A DNA stretch of 64,000 nucleotides, taken from JAWWPG01 sp033850885. Lineage in GTDB: Bacteria; Actinomycetota; Actinomycetes; Propionibacteriales; Nocardioidaceae. Positions 1-8,561 of the stretch are shown piece by piece; the first letter of the stretch is position 1; each line of letters begins with the position of its first letter. The stretch is taken from contig JAWWPG010000039.1 of assembly GCA_033850885.1 (NCBI GenBank), positions 62,001 through 126,000 on the forward strand. The letters run 5' to 3'. A program made the position numbers and the translations under genes. The notes under the pieces were generated by a model. It saw only the letters and a program-made list of their open reading frames with translations. It ran no database searches and had not been told where the DNA came from.

Positions 1-1
1 G

Positions 2-1027
2 CTGATCTTGTTGGGTCTCGGCTCCACCGCCGCCGTGGGGGTGCACGCTGCGCTCCAGTGGTGGGGCGCCCACCGATGCGGAGTGACCCTGCGTCCCCTT
101 GCGGGATGGCGCGACCCCGAGGTGCTCGGCGTCGTACGACGTGCTCTCCCCTCCCTTGCCCAGTCCGGGCTCCTCGCACTCCAAGTGCTCACGCTGCTCC
201 TGGTGGCGTCTCGAGTGCCAGGGGGCACCGTGGCCATGCAGATAGCCCTGAACTTCTACGCCCTGCCCATCGCGTTGGCGGCAACCCCGGTTGCCCTGTC
301 TTTGCTGCCGAGGCTGTCGCGTCTGCACTATCACCGGCGCGACGCGGAGTTCTGTGACACCTACGTGCGAGGACTCGGCCTTGTGCTGTTTCTGACGATC
401 CCGGCCGTCTGCGGCTACCTGGTCCTGGCCCGTCCACTTGCGCACGTCGTCGCCGTGGGACAGATGGCCACGCCTGCTGCGATCAGCATGGTCGCGTGGA
501 CGTTGACGGCGATTGCCGTCGGGGCCGTCGGCCAGTCACTGTTCTTCGTCGCGACTCAGGCGACCTACGCCACCGGCGACACCCATACATCGCTTGTTGC
601 CATGATCTGGCAAGCGTTGGTGTGCGTCGGCCTCTGCACCCTCACGCTTGGCCTGAAAGGCGTCGCTGTCCTCGTTGTTGCCGCCTCGGCGTACTCGGTG
701 GCGAACCTCATCGGTGCGACCATTCTCCTCATCCGGTTGCGACGCCGACTCACAGACGGTAACGAGCGGTTGCGTCATTCTCTGCTTCGAATCCTGATCG
801 GATCCGTGGTCATGATCGGTCCGACCGCGGTGACGGCGAACCTCGTTACGCACTACATGCCGGGACGTCTGGGATGGACGGTGGGACTGGCTGTGGCCGG
901 CTTGTTGGGGCTGGCGGTCTTTGCCATCGTCCAAGGCATCCTCCGCTCACCCGAGCTGAGCTGGGTCGTGCGGAGCGTACTCGGTCGAGGTCGGGGACTG
1001 CCCTCCCTACGAGGTGAGCCAGGATGA
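2..1027 (+). CDS. MurJ/MVF-type polysaccharide flippase, C-terminal part (5' end outside window)
   Basis: Integral membrane protein of the MurJ/MviN (MOP exporter) superfamily, which moves lipid-linked glycans across the membrane. Only the last ~341 residues are present and the frame is open to the window edge, so the start lies upstream. Successive hydrophobic helices are separated by short basic loops (LLPRLSRLHYHRR, LLIRLRRRL), as expected for the second half of these 12-14 helix proteins. The stop overlaps the next start by 4 bases (ATGA), and the following genes are a polymerase and a Wzz-like protein. This context favours an exopolysaccharide flippase (Wzx role) over the essential lipid II flippase. 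The family call is good; the substrate is inferred. Confidence 0.75.
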   Translation: MILLGLGSTAAVGVHAALQWWGAHRCGVTLRPLAGWRDPEVLGVVRRALPSLAQSGLLALQVLTLLLVASRVPGGTVAMQIALNFYALPIALAATPVALSLLPRLSRLHYHRRDAEFCDTYVRGLGLVLFLTIPAVCGYLVLARPLAHVVAVGQMATPAAISMVAWTLTAIAVGAVGQSLFFVATQATYATGDTHTSLVAMIWQALVCVGLCTLTLGLKGVAVLVVAASAYSVANLIGATILLIRLRRRLTDGNERLRHSLLRILIGSVVMIGPTAVTANLVTHYMPGRLGWTVGLAVAGLLGLAVFAIVQGILRSPELSWVVRSVLGRGRGLPSLRGEPG

Positions 1028-2622
1028 CCACACTCCTGGCTATACGAGAGCCGGAAAGCGCCGTCGACGTCGCAGGGTCAACGGGTGACATGGCCAGTAC
1101 CGGTCATGCCGCTCGTGCCGTCGCCGTGGCGGTCGCCGCGACGGTGGCGGCGCTCGCCATGGGTGTTCTGGTAGCCACCCATCCGCTCATCGCGGTCGGC
1201 CTGACCGCAATGGTCGTCCTGGGCGCGGTGGTTTGGACCCGGCCGTACGTCGCCGCCTACCTGGTTATCGGTGTCACCCCACTCGTCGTCGGCATCGACC
1301 GCGGCACACTCATACCGGTGCTACGACCCAACGAGGCACTGTCGTTCTTCCTGATCGGCGTCCTGCTGCTGCGTGGCGTGTTGGCGCTCAGGGCGGGCGA
1401 GCCCCTTCCCCGGTTGCATCTGCATCCCGTGGAGCGCGGGATCGTGCTTCTGGCCATGACGAGCTCGGTCGTTCCTATCGTGTTCCTCGTCCTGCGCGGC
1501 CAAAGTCTCATCGGTGACGACATCGCCTACTCGCTGGTGTTGTGGAAGTACCTCGGCATCTATGCGCTGGTCCGACTCACGGTGAACACGGAGCGGCAGA
1601 TCCGTCGATGTCTCGAGATCTCTCTAGTGGCCGGGGTGGTCGTGGGCTGCATCGCGGTGTTGCAGTCGCTCGACCTGTTGGGCGTCCGCGGCTTTCTGGC
1701 CCTCTTCTACGCACCCTTCGGATATGTCGGCGCCCTCGCCTTGCCGCGGGGCAGCTCGACCCTATCGCTGCCCGCGGCCACCGCCGACCTGCTGATCTTC
1801 AACCTCGCCATCGCCGTAGGAATGATCACCAAGCAACGACGGTCTGCCTTCTGGTACAGCATCGCCGCCGCGGTCTTCGTGCTCGGGACGCTCGCGGCTG
1901 CTGAGTTCTCCAGCGCGTTCGGACTGCTCGTCGCTCTGGTGTGTCTTGCCGCGGTGCTTCGTCGGCTCAAGCTTCTCATCTACCTGCCGTTCGGGGGGGC
2001 CGTCGCACTGGTCGTGATGTGGCCGGTCGTGAGCAACCGCCTACAGGGCTTCCAGTCGGTATCCGGCGTGCCAGTGAGCTGGGTGGGTCGCTGGCGCAAC
2101 CTGGAGACGTACTTCCTCCCCAAGCTGTTCTCGGGTACCAACCCATTGCTCGGTGTCCGTCCGTCCGCGCGTGTCCCAGTCAGCAGCCAGGCCACCGGCT
2201 TCGTGTGGATCGAGAGTGGGTACATCTGGCTCCTGTGGGGAGGCGGCGTTTTCCTGCTGTCGGCGTTCATCTACTTCACGGTCGTATCCGCCCGCCACAC
2301 TCTTTCCCTGGCGCGACCATTGGTGACCTGGAGGTCGGTGGCGGCGTTGGGTGCATTCACCGCAGTCGTGGTCGTCGCGGTCCTGATGGTGTTCGACCCG
2401 CATGTGACGTACCGCGGTTCGGCGGACCTGATGTTCTCACTCCTGGCTCTCACGCTGTGCGGTCGGTCCGCACCAGAGCATGGTGATACTCCTGACAAGC
2501 TCCCCGCGGTCGAGGACCTGAAATCCGAGAAGCCACCCGGCGGCGGGGCATCAGGGCGCATGATGGTGTCATCGGGACGAACTCGTCGCTCCGGTGTTGA
2601 CGAGAAACCGGAGACTCGGTGA
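1024..2622 (+). CDS. O-antigen ligase/polymerase-like membrane protein
   Basis: A 532-residue polytopic membrane protein with about a dozen hydrophobic segments between residues 30 and 480 and a hydrophilic C-terminal tail. The pattern of a large central external loop (after KYLGIYALVRLTVNT) and a late soluble segment (GRWRNLETYF, near residue 360) fits the Wzy/WaaL O-antigen polymerase-ligase superfamily, which polymerises or transfers lipid-linked glycans at the outer face of the membrane. It overlaps both neighbours by 4 bases, so flippase, polymerase and chain-length protein are translationally coupled. The sequence does not show which sugar polymer is made. Confidence 0.7.
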   Translation: MTTLLAIREPESAVDVAGSTGDMASTGHAARAVAVAVAATVAALAMGVLVATHPLIAVGLTAMVVLGAVVWTRPYVAAYLVIGVTPLVVGIDRGTLIPVLRPNEALSFFLIGVLLLRGVLALRAGEPLPRLHLHPVERGIVLLAMTSSVVPIVFLVLRGQSLIGDDIAYSLVLWKYLGIYALVRLTVNTERQIRRCLEISLVAGVVVGCIAVLQSLDLLGVRGFLALFYAPFGYVGALALPRGSSTLSLPAATADLLIFNLAIAVGMITKQRRSAFWYSIAAAVFVLGTLAAAEFSSAFGLLVALVCLAAVLRRLKLLIYLPFGGAVALVVMWPVVSNRLQGFQSVSGVPVSWVGRWRNLETYFLPKLFSGTNPLLGVRPSARVPVSSQATGFVWIESGYIWLLWGGGVFLLSAFIYFTVVSARHTLSLARPLVTWRSVAALGAFTAVVVVAVLMVFDPHVTYRGSADLMFSLLALTLCGRSAPEHGDTPDKLPAVEDLKSEKPPGGGASGRMMVSSGRTRRSGVDEKPETR

Positions 2623-4049
2623 TGCAACGGACCGGCGAGCACCGTGGGTTGCTGCGCACCCACATCGTCTTGATCGGCCTCGTCACCTTCCTCACGCTGG
2701 CAGGCACGATGCTAGCGATTGTTCACCGACCGGCGCATTACGTCTCGACGGCGAAGGTCCTCGTGCGACCAGAGTCTATCGGTGGCGGCGCACCGGTGGT
2801 GCCGAGCATGGGCACCGAACGTCAGGTCGCCGAGTCCGGCAAGGTGGCCAAGCTCGCCTCGACCAGACTTGGCCTGTCCCCCAGGACAGCGATCGCGGAT
2901 CTGTCGGTCGGCGTCGAGGTGGACACCAATGTCCTCGATATCAGCTACTCGGCGAGCACCCCTAACCTGGCGCGGCAGGGCGCCGGAGTCTTCTCGCGCG
3001 CCTACGTCGCGATTCGGGATCAGGGATCACACACGCTGCCAGCAACCCCAGGCACGAAGACCGCTCCTGCAGCCGCCCCACCGGTCGCCTCGATCATCAC
3101 CGCGGCCACTCTGCCCACCGCGCCAGCGAAACCGAACTACCCACTGCTGCTCGGGCTCAGCTTGATGGTCGGCCTGATGTTGGGAGCCGGATGTGCGTTC
3201 GTCTGGGACAGACTTTCGGGCAGGCTGCGGGGCAGCGGAGATGTCGAGGCCCAAACCGGGCTACCGGTCCTGGCGTCCGTACCCAAGCTGAGGGCTGGCC
3301 TACCGGAGGACATCGTCGTCCTCGCCAATCCCCCGGTCCCTGGTGCGAAGGCGTACGGCCACCTGACTGCCCGGATCATGCATCTCCTCGAAGCTCGCGA
3401 GGCAAGCTCGTTGCTCGTGACGAGCCCGTCGAAGGGTGCCGGCAAGACCAGCGTCGCCGTCAACCTCGCCGCCTCGCTGGCCGCGCTGGGGAAGCAGACC
3501 GTGCTGGTGTCCATGGATGGGGGAAGCCTGAAACTTCACGAGTGCTTCGGCCTCGACCGAGAGCCGGGACTGCTCGATGTCCTTCACGGCACGACTTCCC
3601 TGGCACGTGCCCTGCATACCACCAGGTTTCCCGGCATCAAGGTGCTGACCAGCGGAACCGTCCCAGACAACGGCACGGCGCCCCTCAACATCGAGGACCT
3701 GGCTCTGCTCGTGGGAAGGCTCTCCATGTCGGGAGAGGTCGTGATCTTCGACGGCCCGTCGGTCCTCGCCAACCCCGAGACGGCGCTGGTCGCTGCCATG
3801 GTGGACCTCGTAGTCCTGGTGGTCGACATGAAGCGCGGAAGTCGAGCCGACGCGGCGGCCGCGGTCTCCCTGCTTGGTGACGTCAAGGACTCCGTCGTCG
3901 GTGTCGTGGCGAACCGGCCGGGCAGACGACACCGACCGCACCCGGGCTGGCCCGTGGCTTCCCAGGGGGCGGTCACGAGCCAATCCGACGTACACACGGG
4001 CTCGGAGCAGGCAAAGTCCGAAACTCTCCAGACACGCCACGGCGCCTAG
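2619..4049 (+). CDS. Wzz/Wzc-like chain-length determinant with P-loop kinase-like domain
   Basis: A 476-residue polysaccharide co-polymerase. An N-terminal transmembrane helix (~14-35) precedes a Wzz-type extracytoplasmic region (HYVSTAKVLVRPES); a second helix (~170-190) leads to a cytoplasmic BY-kinase-like domain. Walker A is SPSKGAGKTS (~270-279); the Walker A' position reads VLVSMDGG instead of the usual VDxDxR, and Walker B is VVIFDGPSVL. The C-terminal tail has basic, Ser and Thr residues but no tyrosine cluster, so classical tyrosine autophosphorylation looks unlikely. It overlaps the polymerase by 4 bases. It probably sets chain length or couples export to ATP binding; kinase activity is doubtful. 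Confidence 0.75.
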   Translation: MMQRTGEHRGLLRTHIVLIGLVTFLTLAGTMLAIVHRPAHYVSTAKVLVRPESIGGGAPVVPSMGTERQVAESGKVAKLASTRLGLSPRTAIADLSVGVEVDTNVLDISYSASTPNLARQGAGVFSRAYVAIRDQGSHTLPATPGTKTAPAAAPPVASIITAATLPTAPAKPNYPLLLGLSLMVGLMLGAGCAFVWDRLSGRLRGSGDVEAQTGLPVLASVPKLRAGLPEDIVVLANPPVPGAKAYGHLTARIMHLLEAREASSLLVTSPSKGAGKTSVAVNLAASLAALGKQTVLVSMDGGSLKLHECFGLDREPGLLDVLHGTTSLARALHTTRFPGIKVLTSGTVPDNGTAPLNIEDLALLVGRLSMSGEVVIFDGPSVLANPETALVAAMVDLVVLVVDMKRGSRADAAAAVSLLGDVKDSVVGVVANRPGRRHRPHPGWPVASQGAVTSQSDVHTGSEQAKSETLQTRHGA

Positions 4050-4070
4050 ACCGGCGGAGGTAAGCAAGTC

Positions 4071-5129
4071 ATGGGTCCGCCGCCCGGCTCGGCTGCCGGC
4101 AGGAGACGGCGCGCTCCTCACCGGGGCCTTGTCATCGTGCTCGCCGCGACGCTCCTCTGTGGCGGCGCGGCGACGATCCGCGAGCGCGCGGCTACCATCG
4201 CCGTGCCGGCCGCCACCATCTCCGCGGCACCCCCGCGTCCAGCTGGCTACTTCGATCTGAAGCCGGTCGGTTCATGGGCACGTCTCCCCGGGGACCGTCA
4301 GTGCGACCTGGAGATCCACAGGTCCACCTGGGAGCCCAGGCCGGTGAACAACAAGCGCAACAACGTCATGCCCGACCCTGCGGCGGTCCATCAGGCCCTG
4401 TTGGAGCGACCCCGCGATACGGCTGGCGGGTACGATCCACGGTGGGACACCTGGCTGCTTCCTCGCGTCGACGGCCAGTTCCGTGGGACGACCGACGAGA
4501 TCCTCCAATGGGCCGCGTGCAAATGGGGGCTGCCGGACAACCTGCTACGAGCCATCGCCGTACGTGAGTCGACATGGTACCAGTACCCCACCTACCATTC
4601 AGGCCGATGTGTGACCCACCTGGGCTGCGGTGACTCCTTCAGCCAGGCCGACCACGCGACGACCACCTTCTGTCGCGACCTCGCTCAGTACGGCTATGAC
4701 TACCAACGGAACTTCGGTCCCGGCCTGTGCCCGAAGACCTACTCCGTCGTGGGCATCATGGCGTGGCAGGCTCCCAAGTGGGGCCGCATGCTCGGTAACC
4801 AGAACGGGACCTTCCCCTTCAGCCGAGACTCGACCGCCTATGCAGCGGACTACCTAGGGGCAACATTGAGAGGCTGCTTCGAAGGATGGGAGGTCTGGCT
4901 CGCGAACACCGGGAAACAGGACTACCGCCCGGGGCAACTCTGGGGATGTGTCGGTTCCTGGTACTCCGGCGGCTGGAACGATCCGGCAGCCAAGGACTAC
5001 GTCCGCAACGTCAAGGCCGAGTGGCAGAACCATACCTGGCTCAAGGTGGCGTGGCCCATCGTCGGACCGGGATGCTCAGCGCAGTTCGGCTGCATCGGCA
5101 CAGACCCTCTCCGGACGACAAGCCCGTAG
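4071..5129 (+). CDS. Secreted lytic-transglycosylase-like protein
   Basis: A 352-residue exported protein. A basic N-terminus (GRRRRAPHRG) is followed by a hydrophobic stretch (LVIVLAATLLCGGAA), a probable signal peptide or anchor. The core (~150-330) resembles lysozyme/SLT-like folds: LLRAIAVRESTWYQYP carries a Glu (about residue 166) where goose lysozyme and lytic transglycosylases have the catalytic acid, and later segments are rich in Trp, Tyr and paired Cys. The start has GGAGG ten bases upstream. It lies 21 bases after the Wzz-like gene and is probably co-transcribed, suggesting a role in opening the wall, or in glycan cleavage, during polysaccharide export. The substrate is unproven. 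Confidence 0.6.
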   Translation: MGPPPGSAAGRRRRAPHRGLVIVLAATLLCGGAATIRERAATIAVPAATISAAPPRPAGYFDLKPVGSWARLPGDRQCDLEIHRSTWEPRPVNNKRNNVMPDPAAVHQALLERPRDTAGGYDPRWDTWLLPRVDGQFRGTTDEILQWAACKWGLPDNLLRAIAVRESTWYQYPTYHSGRCVTHLGCGDSFSQADHATTTFCRDLAQYGYDYQRNFGPGLCPKTYSVVGIMAWQAPKWGRMLGNQNGTFPFSRDSTAYAADYLGATLRGCFEGWEVWLANTGKQDYRPGQLWGCVGSWYSGGWNDPAAKDYVRNVKAEWQNHTWLKVAWPIVGPGCSAQFGCIGTDPLRTTSP

Positions 5130-5141
5130 CACCAGGGGCTT

Positions 5142-5181
5142 GACAAGCGGTCAGGCAGCACCAACCACCTGACCGCTTGTC
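5142..5181. terminator. 14-bp perfect hairpin between convergent genes
   Basis: GACAAGCGGTCAGG pairs perfectly with CCTGACCGCTTGTC across a 12-base loop. It sits 12 bases after the stop of the transglycosylase-like gene and 33 bases beyond the stop of the convergent TIGR03118 gene. No T-run follows, which is common for actinobacterial terminators. It is likely bidirectional. Confidence 0.75.
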
Positions 5182-5214
5182 CACCAAGCCGGTGAGCCTC
5201 AGCCTGTGCGGTGG

Positions 5215-6279
5215 TTAGCCGGTCGGGCGGATGAGGCCGAACAGTCCGTGCGAGTAGTTGTCGATCCCTGCGCCAAAGAGCAGATCGCGCGGCGTGCCGG
5301 TCTTGCCGTTACCGAACACCAAACCCCACAGTCCACTGTTCTCCATGACGTTGCCGCTGGCATCCTTCAACTGGCCCTTGAATGCGTCGGTCCTCGGGTC
5401 GATGGCGCTGATGCGCCCGTCGTTGACGTTGCCGACCAACAGCATGCCGCCGAAGGCCCCCCAGTGCGCCGGGGCCATCGCCATTCCCCAAGGAGCGTTC
5501 AGATGGCTGTCGGAGCTGAGCCGTTTCACGAAGTCACCATCGAAGCGGAAGACGCTGATCGCGCCGCCGGGACCACCGTTGGGGTCGGCGTACGCCACGT
5601 AAACACGCTGGCCGAAAACTGCCACGTTATAAGGCGCGAGGCTTCCGATGGTCGGGTCGATGAAACGGTGCCCCGCCGGCAGTTCCCTGAAGTTGCCGGT
5701 GAAGACCTCGATCTGGCCGGAGAAGGACACCGTGTACATCCGGGGTCCTGCGGGCGTCTTGGCCACCGCCATCCCGAGGTATCCATCGGTTCGGTCGAAG
5801 TGGGTCGGGATGGCTTCCGTTATCGGTTGCGCGGTCGGTCCCCAGCCACTGGTGTAGCCGTCGAACCCGTTGAACAGGAACGCTGTCGGTACCGCGGCGC
5901 CTCCCTGGTGGGCGACGAATGCATGCGTGGGGTTGAAGGCGATGCCGGTTGGACCGGCCGGCACCTGTACGACGAGAGCCCGCTGCAGCGGATCGTGACC
6001 GTTGGCGCCGGTATAGACCTCCGACGTCGCCGTGTTGTTGTTGTTGATCCAGATCGGTGTGTCCGGGCCGAGGGCCAGGCCCCAGGGGTTCGACACCCGG
6101 AAATCGGTGATCTTGGCCAGTCCCGGCACATCGGACACAAGGTTCACCTGCCGGTACCCGGCGGCGGGCTGTGTGCTCGCCTCGCTCGACGGCGCCAGCA
6201 GCGCCATCACCATTGCCGCGCCGCCTAAGACACCCGACGCTACGAGCCCCCGTCTACGCACTGACCGCGATGGATGCAT
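5215..6279 (-). CDS. TIGR03118 family exported beta-propeller-like protein
   Basis: A 354-residue protein with an N-terminal export signal (basic SVRRRG, then a hydrophobic stretch ending near APSSEAS). The start of the mature part (NLVSDVPGLAKITDFRVSNP, then GLALGPDTPIWINNNNT) matches the conserved opening of TIGR03118 proteins, a family of unknown function predicted to form an NHL/SMP-30-like propeller. Repeated G-A and P-x-G turns run to residue ~340. The gene stands alone, converging on the polysaccharide cluster. No catalytic residues can be assigned. Confidence 0.75.
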   Translation of the reverse strand: MHPSRSVRRRGLVASGVLGGAAMVMALLAPSSEASTQPAAGYRQVNLVSDVPGLAKITDFRVSNPWGLALGPDTPIWINNNNTATSEVYTGANGHDPLQRALVVQVPAGPTGIAFNPTHAFVAHQGGAAVPTAFLFNGFDGYTSGWGPTAQPITEAIPTHFDRTDGYLGMAVAKTPAGPRMYTVSFSGQIEVFTGNFRELPAGHRFIDPTIGSLAPYNVAVFGQRVYVAYADPNGGPGGAISVFRFDGDFVKRLSSDSHLNAPWGMAMAPAHWGAFGGMLLVGNVNDGRISAIDPRTDAFKGQLKDASGNVMENSGLWGLVFGNGKTGTPRDLLFGAGIDNYSHGLFGLIRPTG

Positions 6280-6433
6280 ACGTCCCTCCCATTCAGGGCC
6301 GGGCGGCGACAGAGGGGCGCCTGCTCAGGCCAGCCCAATGCACGGGACGATACTCCTCACCAAATCCGGCAGGAACCCCTTCCCGACAACGCGCAACGCG
6401 CCCCTTCGGCGGGTGCCCGCAGAGCGGGCGGCT

Positions 6434-6472
6434 CCGGTGTCGGGCGCTGGTACCCTCCAGGCCCGACACCGG
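6434..6472 (-). terminator. 12-bp hairpin downstream of the catalase gene
   Basis: CCGGTGTCGGGC and GCCCGACACCGG form a perfect stem with a 15-base loop, 46 bases past the catalase stop. The position fits termination of the Fur-catalase transcript. It also lies about 155 bases upstream of the TIGR03118 start, so it insulates that gene. Confidence 0.65.
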
Positions 6473-6517
6473 CACAGCAGCTCCCCAAGCGACCTGGCGC
6501 TACGCCTCGGTGATCCC

Positions 6518-8032
6518 TCAGGCCTTCTGCTGCATGTCCGAGCGGGCCGGGTTGGCCTGCTGCTCCGCCTTGGGGTCCTGCTCGCCCTGCTTCGCGCGAA
6601 CACCGTCCGCGACCCGGTCACCAATGCTCTTGTCGACGTTGCGCCAGTAGTCGAAAGCCCGCTGCAGAACGGGCTCGCTGACGCCGTTGAGCAGGTGGCC
6701 GACGACGTTGTCGACGAGGCGCTGCCGTGCAGCGTCGTCGAGCACCTCGCGGACCATGGTGCCGGCCTGACCGAAGTCGTCGTCCTCGGCGTGCAGCGTG
6801 TACGCCGCTCGCACCATGTCGCCGTCCGCAGCCCAGCGGCCGCCGTCATCGGTCAGCTCAGGCTGGGCCCTCGGACCGCCGTACGAGTTCGGCGCATATA
6901 CCGGGTCCGAGACGTTCTGAACTCGCATCAGCCCGTCCTTGGAGTACGAGTGCACCGGAACCTTCGGGGTGTTCACCGGGATCTGACGGTAGTTCACCCC
7001 GAGTCGCGCACGGTGTGCGTCGGAGTAGCTGAACCCCCTCGCAAGCAGCATCTTGTCCGGCGAGAGCCCGGTGCCCGCCACCAGGTTGTTGGGCTCGAAC
7101 GCCGCCTGCTCCATCTCGGTGTGGTAGTCGGTCAGGTTGCGGTTGAGCGTCATCCGGCCGACCTCGACCAGCGGGTAGTCGCCGTGCGGCCACACCTTGG
7201 TGAGATCGAACGGGTTGAACCGATAGGTTCTCGCGTCGTCGAAAGGCATGATCTGCATCTTCAACGTCCAACTCGGGAACTCCCCCGTCGCGATGTGCCC
7301 GTAAAGATCGCGCTGGTGGTAGTCGGTGTCCACCGCGGCCATCTGGTCGGCCTCGTCCTGAGTGAAGAACTCGACGCCCTGGTCGGTCTTGAAGTGGTAC
7401 TTCACCCAGAAGCGCTCGCCCTGCGCGTTGATCCATAGGTAGGTGTGGCTGGAGTAGCCGTTCATGTGGCGCCAGGTCCGCGGGATGCCGCGGTCGCCCA
7501 TCAGCCACGTGACTTGATGGGCGGACTCTGGCGACAGCGTCCAGAAGTCCCACTGCATGTCGTGGTCGCGCAGGTTGTTGTCGGCACGCCGCTTCTGGGA
7601 GCGGATGAAGTGCTGGAACTTCATCGGATCCTTGATGAAGAAGACCGGCGTGTTGTTGCCAACGAGATCGAAGTTCCCCTCGCTGGTGTAGAACTTGATC
7701 GCGAACCCCCGCGGGTCGCGCCAGGTGTCCGGGCTGCCCCGCTCTCCCGCCACAGTCGAGAACCGGATCAGCACGTCAGTCTCGGCGCCGGGCTGGAACA
7801 CCGCCGCGCGCGTGTAGGCGCTGACGTCCTGCGTAACTTCGAAAGTCCCGAACGCACCGCCTCCCTTCGCGTGAGGCTGACGCTCCGGGATGCGCTCACG
7901 GTTGAAGTTGGCCATCTGCTCCAGCAGGTAATGATCCTGCAGCAGTAGTGGGCCGTCCGGACCGACGGACAGCGAATGCTCGTCGCTTGCAACGGGGATG
8001 CCAGCATCCGTCGTGGTCGGATGTTCTTGCAT
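6518..8032 (-). CDS. katA: Monofunctional haem catalase
   Basis: A 504-residue clade-3-size catalase that converts hydrogen peroxide to water and oxygen in the cytoplasm. Visible landmarks are FNRERIPERQPHAKGGGAFG, the catalytic His in HAKG, the distal-side Asn in DLVGNNTPVFFIKD, and the proximal haem Tyr region RGFSYSDAHRARLG. Length and end (near residue 500) match small-subunit catalases. Three starts compete: ATG 8053, overlapping the fur stop as ATGA; GTG 8038, six bases from the AAGGAG at 8050-8045; and ATG 8032, which best matches family N-termini (TTDAGIPVASDEHSL) and is used here. It is co-transcribed with the upstream Fur-type gene, so peroxide-responsive repression is expected. Confidence 0.93.
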   Translation of the reverse strand: MQEHPTTTDAGIPVASDEHSLSVGPDGPLLLQDHYLLEQMANFNRERIPERQPHAKGGGAFGTFEVTQDVSAYTRAAVFQPGAETDVLIRFSTVAGERGSPDTWRDPRGFAIKFYTSEGNFDLVGNNTPVFFIKDPMKFQHFIRSQKRRADNNLRDHDMQWDFWTLSPESAHQVTWLMGDRGIPRTWRHMNGYSSHTYLWINAQGERFWVKYHFKTDQGVEFFTQDEADQMAAVDTDYHQRDLYGHIATGEFPSWTLKMQIMPFDDARTYRFNPFDLTKVWPHGDYPLVEVGRMTLNRNLTDYHTEMEQAAFEPNNLVAGTGLSPDKMLLARGFSYSDAHRARLGVNYRQIPVNTPKVPVHSYSKDGLMRVQNVSDPVYAPNSYGGPRAQPELTDDGGRWAADGDMVRAAYTLHAEDDDFGQAGTMVREVLDDAARQRLVDNVVGHLLNGVSEPVLQRAFDYWRNVDKSIGDRVADGVRAKQGEQDPKAEQQANPARSDMQQKA

Positions 8033-8049
8033 GGTCACATGAATCTCCT

Positions 8050-8481
8050 TCATGTCGCAGGGGTAGGACTCTGCCGTCGACAGCTGGGGCACTGACCCCA
8101 GAAGACCACTTCCGCTTCGTCGACCACGTAACCAGCGTCGTCGCTCGGGAGCAGGCAGGGTTGCTCCCCGATGGCACAGTCGACATCCGTGACACGCCCG
8201 CACAACCGGCACACCATGTGGTGATGGTTGTCACCGGTACGAGTCTCGAACACCGCTGCCGAGCCCGCGGGCTGGATCCGGCGGATCAAACCGGCCTCAC
8301 GACAGGCCGTGAGAACGTCGTACACGGCTTGGATCGAGACCTTTCCCAGCCGCGCACGCACGCGCTTGGTGACGTGCTCTGCGGTGGCATGAGGGTGCTC
8401 GACCAAGTCGTCCAGCACAGCCACCCGGGGCTTGGTCACGCGCAGACCTGCGTCACGCAGAACCGCCTCGGAGGACACCAT
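8050..8481 (-). CDS. Fur-family peroxide-responsive repressor (FurA/CatR-like)
   Basis: A 143-residue Fur-type metalloregulator. An N-terminal winged helix (LRVTKPRVAVLDDLVEH, then VSIQAVYDVLTACREAGL) is followed by the metal region GDNHHHMVCRLCGRVTDV and a second CxxC (QCPSC). The HHH-CxxC and second CxxC resemble the PerR/FurA regulatory and structural zinc sites. ATG 8481, with GGAAGG nine bases upstream, is preferred over an upstream TTG at 8517, which would place the probable promoter-operator inside the gene. The gene directly precedes and overlaps the catalase region, the classic arrangement in which the repressor controls itself and the catalase until oxidised by peroxide. Confidence 0.88.
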   Translation of the reverse strand: MVSSEAVLRDAGLRVTKPRVAVLDDLVEHPHATAEHVTKRVRARLGKVSIQAVYDVLTACREAGLIRRIQPAGSAAVFETRTGDNHHHMVCRLCGRVTDVDCAIGEQPCLLPSDDAGYVVDEAEVVFWGQCPSCRRQSPTPAT

Positions 8482-8492
8482 CGGTGCAAACC

Positions 8493-8517
8493 TTCCACCG
8501 AATTTGGAATGAGTCAA
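8493..8517 (-). promoter_or_regulatory. Probable Fur-type promoter/operator
   Basis: On the minus strand TTGACTCATTCCAAATTCGG lies just upstream of the fur start. It combines a -35-like TTGACT with an imperfect palindrome TTCCA-N7-TGGAA (8493-8509). This layout resembles known actinobacterial FurA/FurS autoregulatory sites. The match is from memory, so specific binding is inferred. Confidence 0.5.
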
Positions 8518-8561
8518 GTGTGGATCCAGCTTCTCCGGCGCGATTGCCGACAGCTCGTGGG

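Noticed and set aside
5206..6228. Long plus-strand frame opposite the TIGR03118 gene
   Set aside because: It is the antisense of a well-supported gene; its product has no recognisable pattern and no ribosome site.
6032..7438. Long plus-strand frame opposite the catalase gene
   Set aside because: Antisense to a certain catalase; composition is typical of a GC-rich shadow frame.
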